A stretch of 56,226 bases of DNA from Paraburkholderia sp. CNPSo 3274 (GTDB lineage: Bacteria; Pseudomonadota; Gammaproteobacteria; Burkholderiales; Burkholderiaceae), in contig NZ_JAMBPR010000060.1 in assembly GCF_024206475.1 (NCBI RefSeq), positions 1 to 56,226 on the forward strand, given 5' to 3'. Shown here piece by piece: positions 19,390-28,679 of this stretch. The notes beneath the pieces were generated by a model, which saw only the letters and a list, made by a program, of their open reading frames with translations, was not told the DNA's origin and did not search any database. The translations under genes and the position numbers were made by a program. How positions within the stretch are numbered: the stretch's first letter is position 1; every line of letters begins with the position of its first letter.

Positions 19390-20362
19390 ATTGCACCTCT
19401 ATATCGCGAATTTCGCGTCGTATTCCGAGGAAGTCTCGTCGTTTCGATCGCAATGTCACCCTGGCGCGCGCAACACCCGGACTTTCATAGGAAAAATCCC
19501 GACCGCCGACCATCGACGCGGGAGGTGCCCCGGCCAGCCAGAGGCAAACGGTCGTGAACACCACGTGCCCTGCCGGCTGAAGTCATGCGCCGGGAACCGG
19601 CGGTTACGGGGTATGGGCGGTGCGGACCGTTAGTTGCGCAGCGTGACGGGAGCCGCGCATTCGCTGGCCGGCGCAACAGCTCCCAGGTGCTGCCGCTCTA
19701 TGCAATGGCTTTGCGTGCGATCGGGTTCCAAGGCCCTCGCGCGGAGCCGGACGCCAGCATGGCGCTGCGCCCAGTCTTCCAGAGCGATGTGCCGTTGCAC
19801 CATGAACCACCAGCCGTACGAGTCAGCAATCAGGCGGTATACGGCAGAAAGACGGGGCTGGAGTGTGCATGCTGCTGCGACGGGCGTCATCGCCCGTCAC
19901 CAAACTGCGTGAGCAGATATGTGCACCTTCAAACTAACGGTGCCCAACACTTCCGGGATGTACTGAGCACCGCGCGCAACCTGCACGCTTGCGCTCCGCT
20001 CGAATCGTCTATCCGTCCGGCAATCGACCAATTTAAGGCCAAGTCGATTTTCAGGATTTTGATCCTATCTTCACCAAGAAAACGTTTGCGCATGGATAGA
20101 AGTGGCATATATATTGATTCAATCAATAAAATCCGGCGTGGATCTTCGAGCAATCGTAGGGACGGTGAATAATTCAGAGAATACAAAAGACCGCCTTATG
20201 CCTAAAGTTGTCGAGACTACCGGCCGATAAGATGAACTGCGTCGGAACATTTCCAACGAACTCGCGTTGTGAATGATTTAGCATTCGACCGCCAAGCTAC
20301 TGCTCACCAATCTCTTAGAGACCGGTGGGCAAATCTAGGTCCCTGCAAACAAGAAAGCAAAA
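19390..20362. other. Gene-poor stretch between the toxin-antitoxin operon and the SPFH operon
   Basis: No confident gene was found. A minus-strand frame at 19630-19890 (86 residues) has a protein-like middle (SAVYRLIADSYGWWFMVQRH) and may be the remnant of a gene, but its end is not protein-like and no family was recognised. From about 20030 to 20362 the sequence is more A+T rich and presumably carries the promoter of the SPFH operon; no convincing -35/-10 pair was picked. Confidence 0.4.
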
Positions 20363-21451
20363 ATGGCAATCATTGATTTAGTCAAGTGGAACGGCAGCCC
20401 CAATCTGCTTGCCTGGAAATTCCCCTCTGAAGAGTTGTCGACCTGGACGCAGCTCGTTGTCAATGAGTCGCAGGAAGCTTACCTCGTCAGAGGCGGTGTG
20501 TATGAGGGACCGTTTGGAGCGGGACGCCATACGCTGAGCACCGAGAACCTTCCCCTCTTGCGGACGGTCATTGGTGTTCCGTTCGGCGGAAAGTCGCCAT
20601 TCACTGCAGAAGTTTGGTACGTCAACCGGGTGACGAATCTCGACGTACGCTGGGGAACGCCGGATTCAATTCAGCTGCAAGATCCGAAGTACGGCGTCAT
20701 GGTGCCTGTTCGGGCATTCGGCCAATACGGTATTCGAATTACCGAGCCAAAGAAATTTCTGTTGAAGCTGGTCGGCACACTCCCGGGCTTTGACGCGGAC
20801 ACACTGTCGGAGTACTTCCGAGGCGTGTTCATCACCCGCATCAAAACGGAAATTGCCAACGCAATCACTCGCGCCGGCATATCGGTGCTCGAAATAAGCA
20901 CGCAACTCGAAGCCCTGTCGGAAGCATTGAAGACTTCGCTTTCCATCGAAATGGCCGAGTACGGAGTCGGGCTCGCACAATTCAATATTCATTCGATCAA
21001 TGTTCCTGAAGATGACCCCGCAGTCAAAACGCTGAAAGGCGCGTTGGCCAAACGCGCTGAGATGGGAATCATCGGCTTCACCTATCAGCAGGAACGCAGT
21101 TTCAACGTGATGGAAACTGCTGCCGGAAACGAAGGTGCGGCTGGAACGCTGATGGGCGCCGGCATCGGCGTCGGCGCCGGTATTGGGATGGCTCCAGCAT
21201 TCGGGCAAGGCTTCGCCCAGGCGACCCAACATTTCCAGCAGCCTGCTCCACCGCCTGCGGCTGCGCCCGTCCAAGCACCTGCGCAAGCCGCACCGGCAGG
21301 CGCATCGCAGCCCGCAGGTGGCGCAACCGGTCAGGGTATCGGTGCGGCCGAGCGCATCCGTCTCCTCAAGGAGCTCGCCGAACTCAAGGCCGCCGGCATC
21401 TTGAGCGATTCAGAGGTCGAATCGGAAAAGCAAAAAATCCTCGCATCCTGA
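20363..21451 (+). CDS. SPFH-domain protein with C-terminal SHOCT segment (YdjI-like)
   Basis: This encodes 362 residues. The N-terminal 250 residues match the 'virion core protein'/YdjI type of SPFH protein: WTQLVVNESQEAYLVRGGV, then GPFGAGRHTLSTENLPLL, and a stomatin-like block with SEYFRGVFITRIKTEI. A Gly-rich and Pro/Ala/Gln-rich linker (about 255-320) leads to a short helical hairpin at the end (RIRLLKELAELKAAGILSDS), a SHOCT-type domain. SPFH proteins form rings or scaffolds at membranes; B. subtilis YdjI works with YdjG and YdjH in the PspA envelope-stress system. It is first of four closely spaced genes. Only a weak ribosome-binding site (AAGAAAG) precedes ATG 20363. Confidence 0.85.
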   Translation: MAIIDLVKWNGSPNLLAWKFPSEELSTWTQLVVNESQEAYLVRGGVYEGPFGAGRHTLSTENLPLLRTVIGVPFGGKSPFTAEVWYVNRVTNLDVRWGTPDSIQLQDPKYGVMVPVRAFGQYGIRITEPKKFLLKLVGTLPGFDADTLSEYFRGVFITRIKTEIANAITRAGISVLEISTQLEALSEALKTSLSIEMAEYGVGLAQFNIHSINVPEDDPAVKTLKGALAKRAEMGIIGFTYQQERSFNVMETAAGNEGAAGTLMGAGIGVGAGIGMAPAFGQGFAQATQHFQQPAPPPAAAPVQAPAQAAPAGASQPAGGATGQGIGAAERIRLLKELAELKAAGILSDSEVESEKQKILAS

Positions 21452-21461
21452 GTATAAGAAA

Positions 21462-22151
21462 ATGAACATCCGGAATCATATTGCTGCGGCTGGCGCCATC
21501 GCGGTTTTGGCCGCGCTCGCCATTTTGTATCTGGTGCTGCCTTCGAACAGTTGGACACCGGCGACGGTTGTGAGCGCGATCGCGGTCGCGTTGTCGTTAG
21601 GCGCGGTCATTTACCTGCCCAGTGTGTTCGCGCCCGCGTCAAAAACTCAGGCCGCTCGCCTGGCAGGTGTCGGACCACTCGGAGCAACGGTAGCCATTAC
21701 TTTGCTTCTTTCGATCGTTGCTCTTCTGCTTAGCCTGATTGGTGCCGCGAGCGCAGCCTGGGCAGTCCTGGTCGTGGCGCTAGCTGCATTCATCATCGGA
21801 AATCTGACGACGAACGTCGCGCGCAAGATGGTCGACGATGTGCAGACTACCCAAGCGAAGGATGAGCGATACCGTAACTGGACGATTGCACTGACTCGGA
21901 TCGCGGTCGAGATCAGTGATGCTGACGCCAAGCTCCTCTGCACAAAGATCGCGGAGGAGCTTCGTTATGTGCCATCTGCTCGTGCAACCGATGCGAAAGA
22001 TGAGGCGTCGCAGGTGTCGAGTGCAATCTCGGCCTTGCAGGCCAGTGTGCCCAACGGTGACGCGACAGACATCGTGTTGAAACTGAACCGGTTGCAGGCA
22101 GCGTTATCCGCACACTCATCAGCCTTGATTGTGCTTCGTTCATACGCATAG
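21462..22151 (+). CDS. Four-helix membrane protein of the SPFH operon
   Basis: This encodes 229 residues. Four hydrophobic segments (about 8-28, 33-52, 72-95 and 97-117) are followed by a soluble cytoplasmic-type domain rich in Ala and charged residues, probably helical. No family was recognised. It starts 10 bases after the SPFH gene stop and is followed 68 bases later by the zinc-ribbon gene, so it is very likely cotranscribed. By position it could be the membrane partner that recruits the SPFH protein, which is inference. Confidence 0.75.
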   Translation: MNIRNHIAAAGAIAVLAALAILYLVLPSNSWTPATVVSAIAVALSLGAVIYLPSVFAPASKTQAARLAGVGPLGATVAITLLLSIVALLLSLIGAASAAWAVLVVALAAFIIGNLTTNVARKMVDDVQTTQAKDERYRNWTIALTRIAVEISDADAKLLCTKIAEELRYVPSARATDAKDEASQVSSAISALQASVPNGDATDIVLKLNRLQAALSAHSSALIVLRSYA

Positions 22152-22219
22152 ACACGATCTCAACGGGTACTGAGGGTGTTGATACGCCTCATGCCCTATA
22201 GAACATTTTTGGGGTGTAA

Positions 22220-24475
22220 ATGGAAGCGACAGAACTCAAGCTGCTTTGCAGCGGCTGCGGTGCGAACTTGGAGTACTCAGCTGGGGCCCGCGCGCTAAAG
22301 TGCGTGTATTGCGCCGCTGTAACGGAGATTCCCCGTGCAGAAGATGAAGAAGTTGATGAGCCGCCCAACCAAGTCGTTACGTTGACGGTTAGCCGTAGTC
22401 AGCTTGAAGACGCAGTTTTCCAGCATCTGGCAGAGGGAAAGTACACGCCAGACAATCTGCTTGAACACGCGACATTCACGAAGGTTGAACAATTCTTCGT
22501 TCCCGCGTACGCGTTCACTGGAACGTACGAGGCGCAATGGACCGCAAGCTTCGGATACGACCGCACAGAGCACTATACGGACTATGTGCGGGACAGCAAC
22601 GGCCGTACAAGGCCGGTTGCCAAGACCAAGACGGTAACTGATTGGCGTCCTGTCAACGGCACAGACACGGGCGATTTCAGGGTGCTCACGTATGGCGGCA
22701 GTCAACTGAATGAAAGTTCGCTGAACCTCCCTGCACGACTCATCGAGCGTTGCGTGATGGGTGGCGACGTTGTCGACTACAGCCCCTCTTTCACCAGTGG
22801 TTTCGAAGTCGAGGCCTACAGCGTGCGTCCGAACGACGCGTACTCGGGCAGGGGACAAGAACTCGTCAATGGCGTCATCGAAGTGGGCGTCAGGCGGCAC
22901 GCGCAGGGTGACCGGCAGAAGGATTGGCACTGGAAGGCGACGACTCGCAAGCGGACCAGCCGTATCCTTGTTCCCGTCTGTCACGTTATCTACGAGTACG
23001 ACGGACAGTCCTTCAATGTCTGGCTCGACGGTACATCGACGGCTAACCTCGTAGCAGATGCTGCACCGGAAGATCACTCGCGCAAACGCGCTGTACGCGT
23101 CGGGTTCATTCCCGTCGCTGTCTCGGCTGCCGGACTTGTCGGCGCGTTCGTAAGCACAAGCGGCACCATGAGCAGGCTGCCCGAAAGTCCGCTGATGTGG
23201 GCCGGTTTTGTCGGCGCACTGTTGTTCGGCGCGGCCCGGCGCCATGCGATCCTGTCCTATTCGATGAAATTGCGCAAAGCCATCCTCGCGCAAAGGAAAC
23301 TCGATACCACCAATACAGCAAACGTGGATGACGCTGCACGCCTGGCAATGGTCGAGGCCTGCAAGCGCCCTGACAGGCCTTGGCTCGCGGGCACGGCCAA
23401 AGATGCAGTCTCGTTGCCCATCGCTTCCGTCATTGCGCTAACTGCAGTGCTGACGCCGCGTGTTCATCAGGCCATCAGCGAACATCGCGAGGTTCAGTAC
23501 GCGTCGTATTCCGCTCCAGCGTACCAGTCGTCAACGACGTCGAATGAAACGACCGGCCAGCAGGCGCTCGCGCCGGCACAGAACATTGCGCCTGCTCAAG
23601 AGCCTGCACCGCAAGCTGCCCAGCAGGCGTCGACTACAGCAACCGAGCCGGTTCAACAGGCTGACGCCGACGCGGCGGCCAGCCAGACGAACCAGCAGGC
23701 GAGCGGCGCGCCCGAGCAGCCCGTGCCGCAAACCGCACAAGTTCAGACGCCTTCGCAGCAGATTACCGTTGCGGCTCCGGTGCTGGCAGTTCTCAACGCT
23801 GCGGCGCAAAACGACTGGGCGGCTGTTGATCTTGCTGCCGACAACCTGAAAGATAGCGGCGCGAGCAATGTGGCGCACGGCGACCGGGCTGGCGCGCGTA
23901 CGGCGAACGTCGAAGGCAAGGCCGCATTGCAGGCCCAAAACTATGCGTCCGCGGTCGAAGCCTTCCGTCGTGGTGTTGCCGCCGATCCCGCTGACATCGA
24001 ACTTCTGAACAACCTCGGCTATGCCCTCGAAGAGAGCGGACAACAGCAGGACGCCATCGACGCGATATCCAACGTCCTGGTGCGTGCACCACGCCGCACG
24101 GCCGCATGGGCAAATCTCGCGAGCAGTCTCGCGGAGAGCGGCCATCTTCCGGAAGCCAAGGCGGCGATGAGCGTCGCTGTGCACTACACAGGCAATCGGG
24201 ACCGGACGCTCGCATTCCTGCAGGAGCAGGCGGCGAACGGCAAATCCGACGCGATCCGTCAGATGAGCGCCGCCGTTTCGCAGCAGGCCCTCACTATTCC
24301 TGTAGCCGCCGCTGCGGCGCCGAAAGCGATACCTCAGGCACAACAGGCTCCTAAGGTCGCGCAGGCTTCGCATCCGGTAGCACGCATGCAATCCTCCGAG
24401 GGCGACGAAGCCTACGTGCGAAATATGAACAAGCAGCTTGAACAACAACTCAAAGATTTGGGCCAGTCAAAATGA
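22220..24475 (+). CDS. Zinc-ribbon membrane protein with C-terminal TPR-like repeats (YdjG-like N-terminus)
   Basis: This encodes 751 residues. An N-terminal zinc ribbon has two CxxC pairs (LLCSGCGANLEY and LKCVYCAAVTEIP, residues about 9-34). A roughly 230-residue region rich in Tyr and Trp follows, then two hydrophobic segments (about 293-335) and a third hydrophobic stretch near 395-415. Residues about 430-525 are an Ala/Gln/Pro-rich linker. Residues about 540-690 contain TPR-like helices (YASAVEAFRRGVAADPADIE, LLNNLGYALEESGQQQDAI). The first half recalls B. subtilis YdjG; the long linker and TPR tail are extra. The stop overlaps the lipoprotein start (ATGA), showing tight coupling. Confidence 0.8.
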   Translation: MEATELKLLCSGCGANLEYSAGARALKCVYCAAVTEIPRAEDEEVDEPPNQVVTLTVSRSQLEDAVFQHLAEGKYTPDNLLEHATFTKVEQFFVPAYAFTGTYEAQWTASFGYDRTEHYTDYVRDSNGRTRPVAKTKTVTDWRPVNGTDTGDFRVLTYGGSQLNESSLNLPARLIERCVMGGDVVDYSPSFTSGFEVEAYSVRPNDAYSGRGQELVNGVIEVGVRRHAQGDRQKDWHWKATTRKRTSRILVPVCHVIYEYDGQSFNVWLDGTSTANLVADAAPEDHSRKRAVRVGFIPVAVSAAGLVGAFVSTSGTMSRLPESPLMWAGFVGALLFGAARRHAILSYSMKLRKAILAQRKLDTTNTANVDDAARLAMVEACKRPDRPWLAGTAKDAVSLPIASVIALTAVLTPRVHQAISEHREVQYASYSAPAYQSSTTSNETTGQQALAPAQNIAPAQEPAPQAAQQASTTATEPVQQADADAAASQTNQQASGAPEQPVPQTAQVQTPSQQITVAAPVLAVLNAAAQNDWAAVDLAADNLKDSGASNVAHGDRAGARTANVEGKAALQAQNYASAVEAFRRGVAADPADIELLNNLGYALEESGQQQDAIDAISNVLVRAPRRTAAWANLASSLAESGHLPEAKAAMSVAVHYTGNRDRTLAFLQEQAANGKSDAIRQMSAAVSQQALTIPVAAAAAPKAIPQAQQAPKVAQASHPVARMQSSEGDEAYVRNMNKQLEQQLKDLGQSK

Positions 24476-25155
24476 AAAAACAGATCTCTGGTTTCAGGTT
24501 GGTTGTCTTGGCAACCGCGATCGCTTCCCTCGCGGGTTGTGCCGCGCCTGATGGCAGCGGCCCGTCCAATGCAGCCACCCAAGGTGTCGTTGGCGCGGGC
24601 GTCGGGGCGTTGGCGGGTCTCGTGCTTTGCAAGGCGGTCGGCGGCTCGGACGTTGCTTGCCGTAACGCCGCCGTTATCGCGGGAGCAGCCGGGGCATATA
24701 TCGGTTGGCGGCATGGCAAGGAGCAGGATCTCGCGCAGGCCAAAGCGCTCGAGCAGTCGTTGCATACGGCAGGTGTTCCCGTTGTCACGGACACTGCCGC
24801 ATTGAGCAAGAAGGACGATGCGGGCAAGGCGGACACCGTCACAGCGTGGAAGGGCACCACGGTGGGCCTCCCCAAGTCCATGCTGGACAAACGCAGTCCT
24901 GACCTGGAGAAGAGCGTGGAACTGAGTGGGCAGCTAGCCGCCTCGCGTTCCGAGCCTTGCCGCATTCTGGTCGCAGTTCCGGACTCTGACAAGGCTCAAG
25001 TGACGGCCTGGCTGAACAACGGAATGCACGCACCTGGCACCAATCCGAAGCAGATGCCCGAGATCAGAATGGTTGCAGTGAAACCGGGAATTATTCCGTT
25101 CCTGCGGGTAGAGCCGACCGACCAGCAGCAGTTTTCCAATGGAACCGTAGCTTGA
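24472..25155 (+). CDS. Lipoprotein with glycine-zipper segment
   Basis: This encodes 227 residues. A lysine-rich start, a hydrophobic core and a lipobox (IASLAGC, Cys23) predict processing by signal peptidase II and anchoring of the mature protein to the envelope. Residues about 37-80 are Gly/Ala-rich (VVGAGVGALAGLVL), a glycine-zipper pattern found in membrane-associated lipoproteins. The C-terminal half is soluble with no recognised family. It overlaps the preceding gene by 4 bases and ends the operon, putting an outer-envelope component beside the SPFH and inner-membrane proteins. Confidence 0.82.
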   Translation: MKKQISGFRLVVLATAIASLAGCAAPDGSGPSNAATQGVVGAGVGALAGLVLCKAVGGSDVACRNAAVIAGAAGAYIGWRHGKEQDLAQAKALEQSLHTAGVPVVTDTAALSKKDDAGKADTVTAWKGTTVGLPKSMLDKRSPDLEKSVELSGQLAASRSEPCRILVAVPDSDKAQVTAWLNNGMHAPGTNPKQMPEIRMVAVKPGIIPFLRVEPTDQQQFSNGTVA

Positions 25156-25160
25156 TGTCC

Positions 25161-25207
25161 TCCCCGCCCTCAGCCTATCGCTGCGCACGGCGCGGCAAGG
25201 GCGGGGA
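25161..25207 (+). terminator. Ten-base-pair G+C-rich hairpin after the SPFH operon
   Basis: A perfect inverted repeat pairs TCCCCGCCCT (25161-25170) with AGGGCGGGGA (25198-25207). It starts 5 bases after the lipoprotein stop. No T-run follows, so it may be a weak terminator or an mRNA-stabilising end. A similar GGGCGGGGATTCC pattern occurs at ends of IS200/IS605-type elements, but no transposase or TnpB is nearby. The following 380 bases hold no recognised gene. Confidence 0.5.
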
Positions 25208-25591
25208 TTCCTGCTGCTAGACGGCCACCTTTGCTAGCGCACGAATACGAGGCAGGTTTTGTTGGGATGACGTCGCCCCAGGAAAATGACGACCGGATCG
25301 GATGTATGCGCGGCCCCTTGCATGTTGGATATAGCCATGTCAAACGATGCGGTCACGCTGGGTACCGGGAGTATCGGGATTGCCGCGCCCGCCGAATGCG
25401 GTGTTCTGCGCCGCGAATTGCGTCTTGTCACTGCGGAGCGAGATCTGAGGTAAAAAAGGAATCCTTATGATCTGAGTTCCCCGAACTAGCTCCAAAGAGA
25501 GCGGCGGCCAGCATTCCTGGCCTGTCTGCCGGCTTTCGGAGCCAACCAGCTCCCCGAATGACGGCTCCGCTGCATGGGCAAATGACAGCAG

Positions 25592-25885
25592 CTATTTCTT
25601 GAGTGGATGTGTATCCTCCACTGCGGGGAAAACCGCGTTCCATGCCGCCCGTACGCCCTGTGCGGCGGCAGCCTGAGCGTCCATGTGCTCGCTATCGGCC
25701 GAGTCACCCGGATCTGCACTCAGACCACGCCAGTGCGTGAACAGAAGCACGGGCTGCTCCGTCCAATGTCCGTCGATAAACCGGGAGAATGCCGTATCGC
25801 CGGTCGTGAGCCTGACTTCGTACCAGCCCTCCCGGGCCGGCGCATAGTCGTCCAATGGGAACCATCCTGTGGTATCGATTTCCAT
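25592..25885 (-). CDS. Small protein of unknown function
   Basis: This encodes 97 residues. ATG 25885 is chosen because GGGGCACAA precedes it; the frame is open upstream but the composition there is not protein-like. The N-terminal half is Trp/Tyr-rich with a strand pattern (GWFPLDDYAPAREGWYEVRL, then AFSRFIDGHWTEQPVL), reminiscent of small W-rich domains in phage and accessory genes. No family was recognised. It is divergent from the membrane protein gene at 26260 with about 370 bases between them. Confidence 0.6.
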   Translation of the reverse strand: MEIDTTGWFPLDDYAPAREGWYEVRLTTGDTAFSRFIDGHWTEQPVLLFTHWRGLSADPGDSADSEHMDAQAAAAQGVRAAWNAVFPAVEDTHPLKK

Positions 25886-26259
25886 TTGTGCCCCAGATTC
25901 GAAACCATCACGCATGCATGACAGCACGCGGCGTACCTGTTTCCTCCAAAGACACGCAGCATGCTGCGGCCGCCAATACCATCCTGGTAGAGCCCCGCGG
26001 ACTGTGCAATCACCGGCATGATGATAACCATGCCATCCGCGATGATGCCCCTCCTCCCGCGCAACTCTCCTGATGTTGTCTCTGGTTGCGATGACTTCAC
26101 GCGTCGCGAGATTCGCAGTGTTCAGCATTGCGACCCGCATTGCGACCCGGGCACTAACCTGCAGCTTGCGCATAGGCTGTTGAAGATGCATTTCGCAGAA
26201 CCACACGCGGGCGCTATGATTGGCCAGTCATAGTCCGAAGGGAAAGGGAGTTCCTCGCA

Positions 26260-26880
26260 ATGTTGAGCTTACGTATACATTTCTGGTCGATCGCGGCAAC
26301 CGTGATAGCGTTTGTGGCATCGCTGTGGATCAATCAGGAGGTGTTTGCGCATACCTCGTTTGTACGAGGCATCAACTGGATATTCCTTCCATCCGGCGTA
26401 CGGCTATTGAGCACGCTGCTGGTTGGCGTCGACGGTTTCCTTGGCTTGCTGCTCGCTGGTCTGCTAACGGATTTTCTTTACTGGTTCCCGCATGACCCTG
26501 TGAGAGCGATTGCTGGCGCGATACTCGGGTCTGCGGCTCCGTATCTGGTCTACAGGTTCGCGAGAGAGTATTACGGCTTGCGCGCATCGTTGACGAATCT
26601 CACGCCGACACGGCTTCTTGTGCTCGCCGTCGCGTATTCGGTCGCGAATCCGCTGTTACATCACCTCTGGTTTGCGTTGACCGGTGCGACGGAGCATTTC
26701 TTCGAAAGCCTGTTCAGCATGTTTGTAGGTGATCTCACTGGCACGCTAATCATGCTGTATGCGATGAAGGGATTGCTGGCTTTGCTCCCGAAACGCCCGG
26801 GCGATTCCCGGCTCACGAACGGGATGTTCAGCATTCACGTTGCGCTGACCAATGCATATAACAATCAGGCCGCACGCTAG
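26260..26880 (+). CDS. Membrane protein, paralogue 1 of a 206-residue pair
   Basis: This encodes 206 residues with about five hydrophobic segments. It shares most of its length with the protein at 27134-27754: RIHFWSIAATVI, GVRLLSTLLVGVDG, DPVRAIAGAILGSAAPYLVY, SLTNLTPTRLLVLA and HHLWFALTG all have close counterparts. Neither was recognised as a known family. The layout (short cytoplasmic ends, conserved NLTP and HHLWF motifs) suggests a MASE1-like or transporter-like membrane domain without a partner domain. GGGAG precedes the ATG by about 9 bases. Confidence 0.75.
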   Translation: MLSLRIHFWSIAATVIAFVASLWINQEVFAHTSFVRGINWIFLPSGVRLLSTLLVGVDGFLGLLLAGLLTDFLYWFPHDPVRAIAGAILGSAAPYLVYRFAREYYGLRASLTNLTPTRLLVLAVAYSVANPLLHHLWFALTGATEHFFESLFSMFVGDLTGTLIMLYAMKGLLALLPKRPGDSRLTNGMFSIHVALTNAYNNQAAR

Positions 26881-27133
26881 AGTGACGAAGGAGTTGCGAT
26901 GAGGCGAAATCGCACCCCGCCTCGTGGTGCTATGTCCGATTGTCGCCATCGTGTATCTCGATGTGGTGCTGTACCCAGGCTGCAATGTCGCGATTCGCGG
27001 CGACCTTTAGGCGCTTTCAATGCTGGGCGGCCGGCCCAGACTCACAGCCCCCGAGCGCCATCGATCCCGCAAGGGTGAGAACCTTCAACCGTCCCGATCG
27101 AGCCCTGACGAGCCGTGCACCCCATATCTGCCG

Positions 27134-27754
27134 TCAAGCCAGGCGGCTGTTGTAGGCAAGGTCGAGCGCCTGCCGGACCCTGAACATGCCGTCGGTCATG
27201 CGTGAGGACTGGCTGGGATGTCTGGGCAGCAGGGCAAGCGTGCCCTTCACGATATAGAGGAGATTCAGTGCGCCCAGCAGATCGCCCACAAACATCGTGA
27301 AGAAACTCTGCAGGATGTCCTGCGTATTTCCCGTCATTGCGAACCAGAGATGATGCAGCGTCGAGTTCATGAGTGCGACGGCAAACGCGAGCACTATAAG
27401 GCGCCTTGGCGTGAGATTCGTCAGCGACGCCTTCAGGCCATAGCGTTCCAGGGCGAGGCGATAGACCGCGTACGGGCCGGCTGAACTGAAGATCGCGCCC
27501 GCGATTGCCCGCACGGGGTCGTTCGGGAAGTAATGAAAGAAATCGACCAGCAAGGCGGAGACCAGCAGCCCAATCGCACCGTCCGCGCCCAGCAACAGCG
27601 TACTCAAAAGCCGGATTCCAGTCGGAAGATAGATCCACTCCACCCAACGCGGAAACGCAGCATGCAGGAAGATCCGTTCATCGACCCAGAGCGTCAGCAC
27701 GTAGACAATCACGGTGCCGGCTATGGACAAGAAATGTAAGCGCAAGCTTCCCAT
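27134..27754 (-). CDS. Membrane protein, paralogue 2 of a 206-residue pair
   Basis: This encodes 206 residues, exactly the length of the convergent paralogue at 26260. The ATG at 27754 is chosen to match that paralogue (SLRLHFLSIAGTVI against SLRIHFWSIAATVI). Conserved blocks include GIRLLSTLLLGADG, DPVRAIAGAIFSSAGPYAVY, SLTNLTPRRLIVLA and HHLWFAMTG. About five membrane segments are likely. The two genes face each other across 253 bases, an arrangement expected from an inverted duplication. It is divergent from the winged-helix gene at 27848. Confidence 0.75.
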   Translation of the reverse strand: MGSLRLHFLSIAGTVIVYVLTLWVDERIFLHAAFPRWVEWIYLPTGIRLLSTLLLGADGAIGLLVSALLVDFFHYFPNDPVRAIAGAIFSSAGPYAVYRLALERYGLKASLTNLTPRRLIVLAFAVALMNSTLHHLWFAMTGNTQDILQSFFTMFVGDLLGALNLLYIVKGTLALLPRHPSQSSRMTDGMFRVRQALDLAYNSRLA

Positions 27755-27847
27755 GACGGTATAATTCTTCCATTCGCTTTTCCTTCCCCAATCATAGCTG
27801 ACCCGCGCCTTCGCGGCGTGCGCACCCATCGCGTATGGGCGAAAGCA

Positions 27848-28195
27848 ATGAAACGACCTGCAGACATCTATCTTCGTTTCCTGCAACTGACCGAAGCCAT
27901 TCGTGGCTTACCCACGCTGCCAGCGCTTGATCCGCTTGAAGAGAAGATTCTTGAGTTCGTGGCTCGCGCGTCACAGAACAAGGACCGGTTGTCGGTCCGG
28001 GACATGATTGGACACAGTGAACTGGGCTCTCCTGCGACACTTCACGGTCGCATCGCGTCGATGCGCGAGAAAGGATGGCTCACCCTCTCTGACACCGAGG
28101 ACACCCGGCGCAAGCAGATCGAACTTACGCCTGCTGCGCTGCGCTACTTCGACAAGCTCGCCGAAGCGCTCTCGAAGGCAGCGAAGGGTACCTGA
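27848..28195 (+). CDS. MarR-like winged-helix regulator
   Basis: This encodes 115 residues. A winged-helix pattern is seen: VRDMIGHSELGSPATLHGRI is the recognition part, followed by a wing (KGWLTLSDTEDTRRKQIELT) and a C-terminal helix. This fits MarR-type single-domain proteins of minimal length. The ATG at 27848 is preferred to one 10 codons upstream because the intervening residues are not conserved-looking; the ribosome-binding site is weak. Only 93 bases separate it from the divergent membrane protein gene, which it may regulate. Confidence 0.72.
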   Translation: MKRPADIYLRFLQLTEAIRGLPTLPALDPLEEKILEFVARASQNKDRLSVRDMIGHSELGSPATLHGRIASMREKGWLTLSDTEDTRRKQIELTPAALRYFDKLAEALSKAAKGT

Positions 28196-28348
28196 CCCGG
28201 CGGCATACCCCGCGATCCCGAGCGCCGCCAATATAGGGCGTTCTACCCGGATCGGCTACTCAAGGCAGTTGTCCCCGTTCAGCCGTGCTGCGTGATTACG
28301 GGCGGTCTCTCCCAATTGCACCAAAATCGTTCGCAATCCAAAGTAACC

Positions 28349-28385
28349 AAAAAAGAACCCACGGACCATAACGGGCAGTGGGTTC
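28349..28385 (-). terminator. Rho-independent terminator, minus strand
   Basis: Read on the minus strand, GAACCCAC (28385-28378) and GTGGGTTC (28362-28355) form a perfect 8-base stem with a 15-base loop, followed by TTTTTT (28354-28349). It lies about 295 bases downstream of the 28680-29270 gene, with no recognised gene between, so that gene or a non-coding RNA would end here. The stretch 28196-28679 otherwise holds no recognised gene. Confidence 0.7.
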
Positions 28386-28679
28386 GCAAACACACGCCAA
28401 AAGCTCGGGTTTTCACAAACCGTCATAACTTTTGGAACAGTAAACATAACGGGTTTGCGCGGCCAAGGCAACCTGGCAGTGGCTTAAAACAACACCCAGG
28501 GGCAGCTCAGTTCGGTATTTTTGCGCCTGTCACAAAAAGGGCCCCGCTACCGTCTCGAGGCTGCGGTGAGCCGCCAGCAAGTACATCTGGTTTCTGCAAA
28601 AGCAGGTTCCAGAACATCCAGACCCGATGTAATGCCTGCAGGAGCGCCCACCGCCGCGGACCAACGTAGTTACTTTGCG

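Noticed and set aside
19585..20172. Plus-strand frame of 195 residues between yefM and the SPFH operon
   Set aside because: The composition is not protein-like, no ribosome-binding site precedes it, and no family is recognised.
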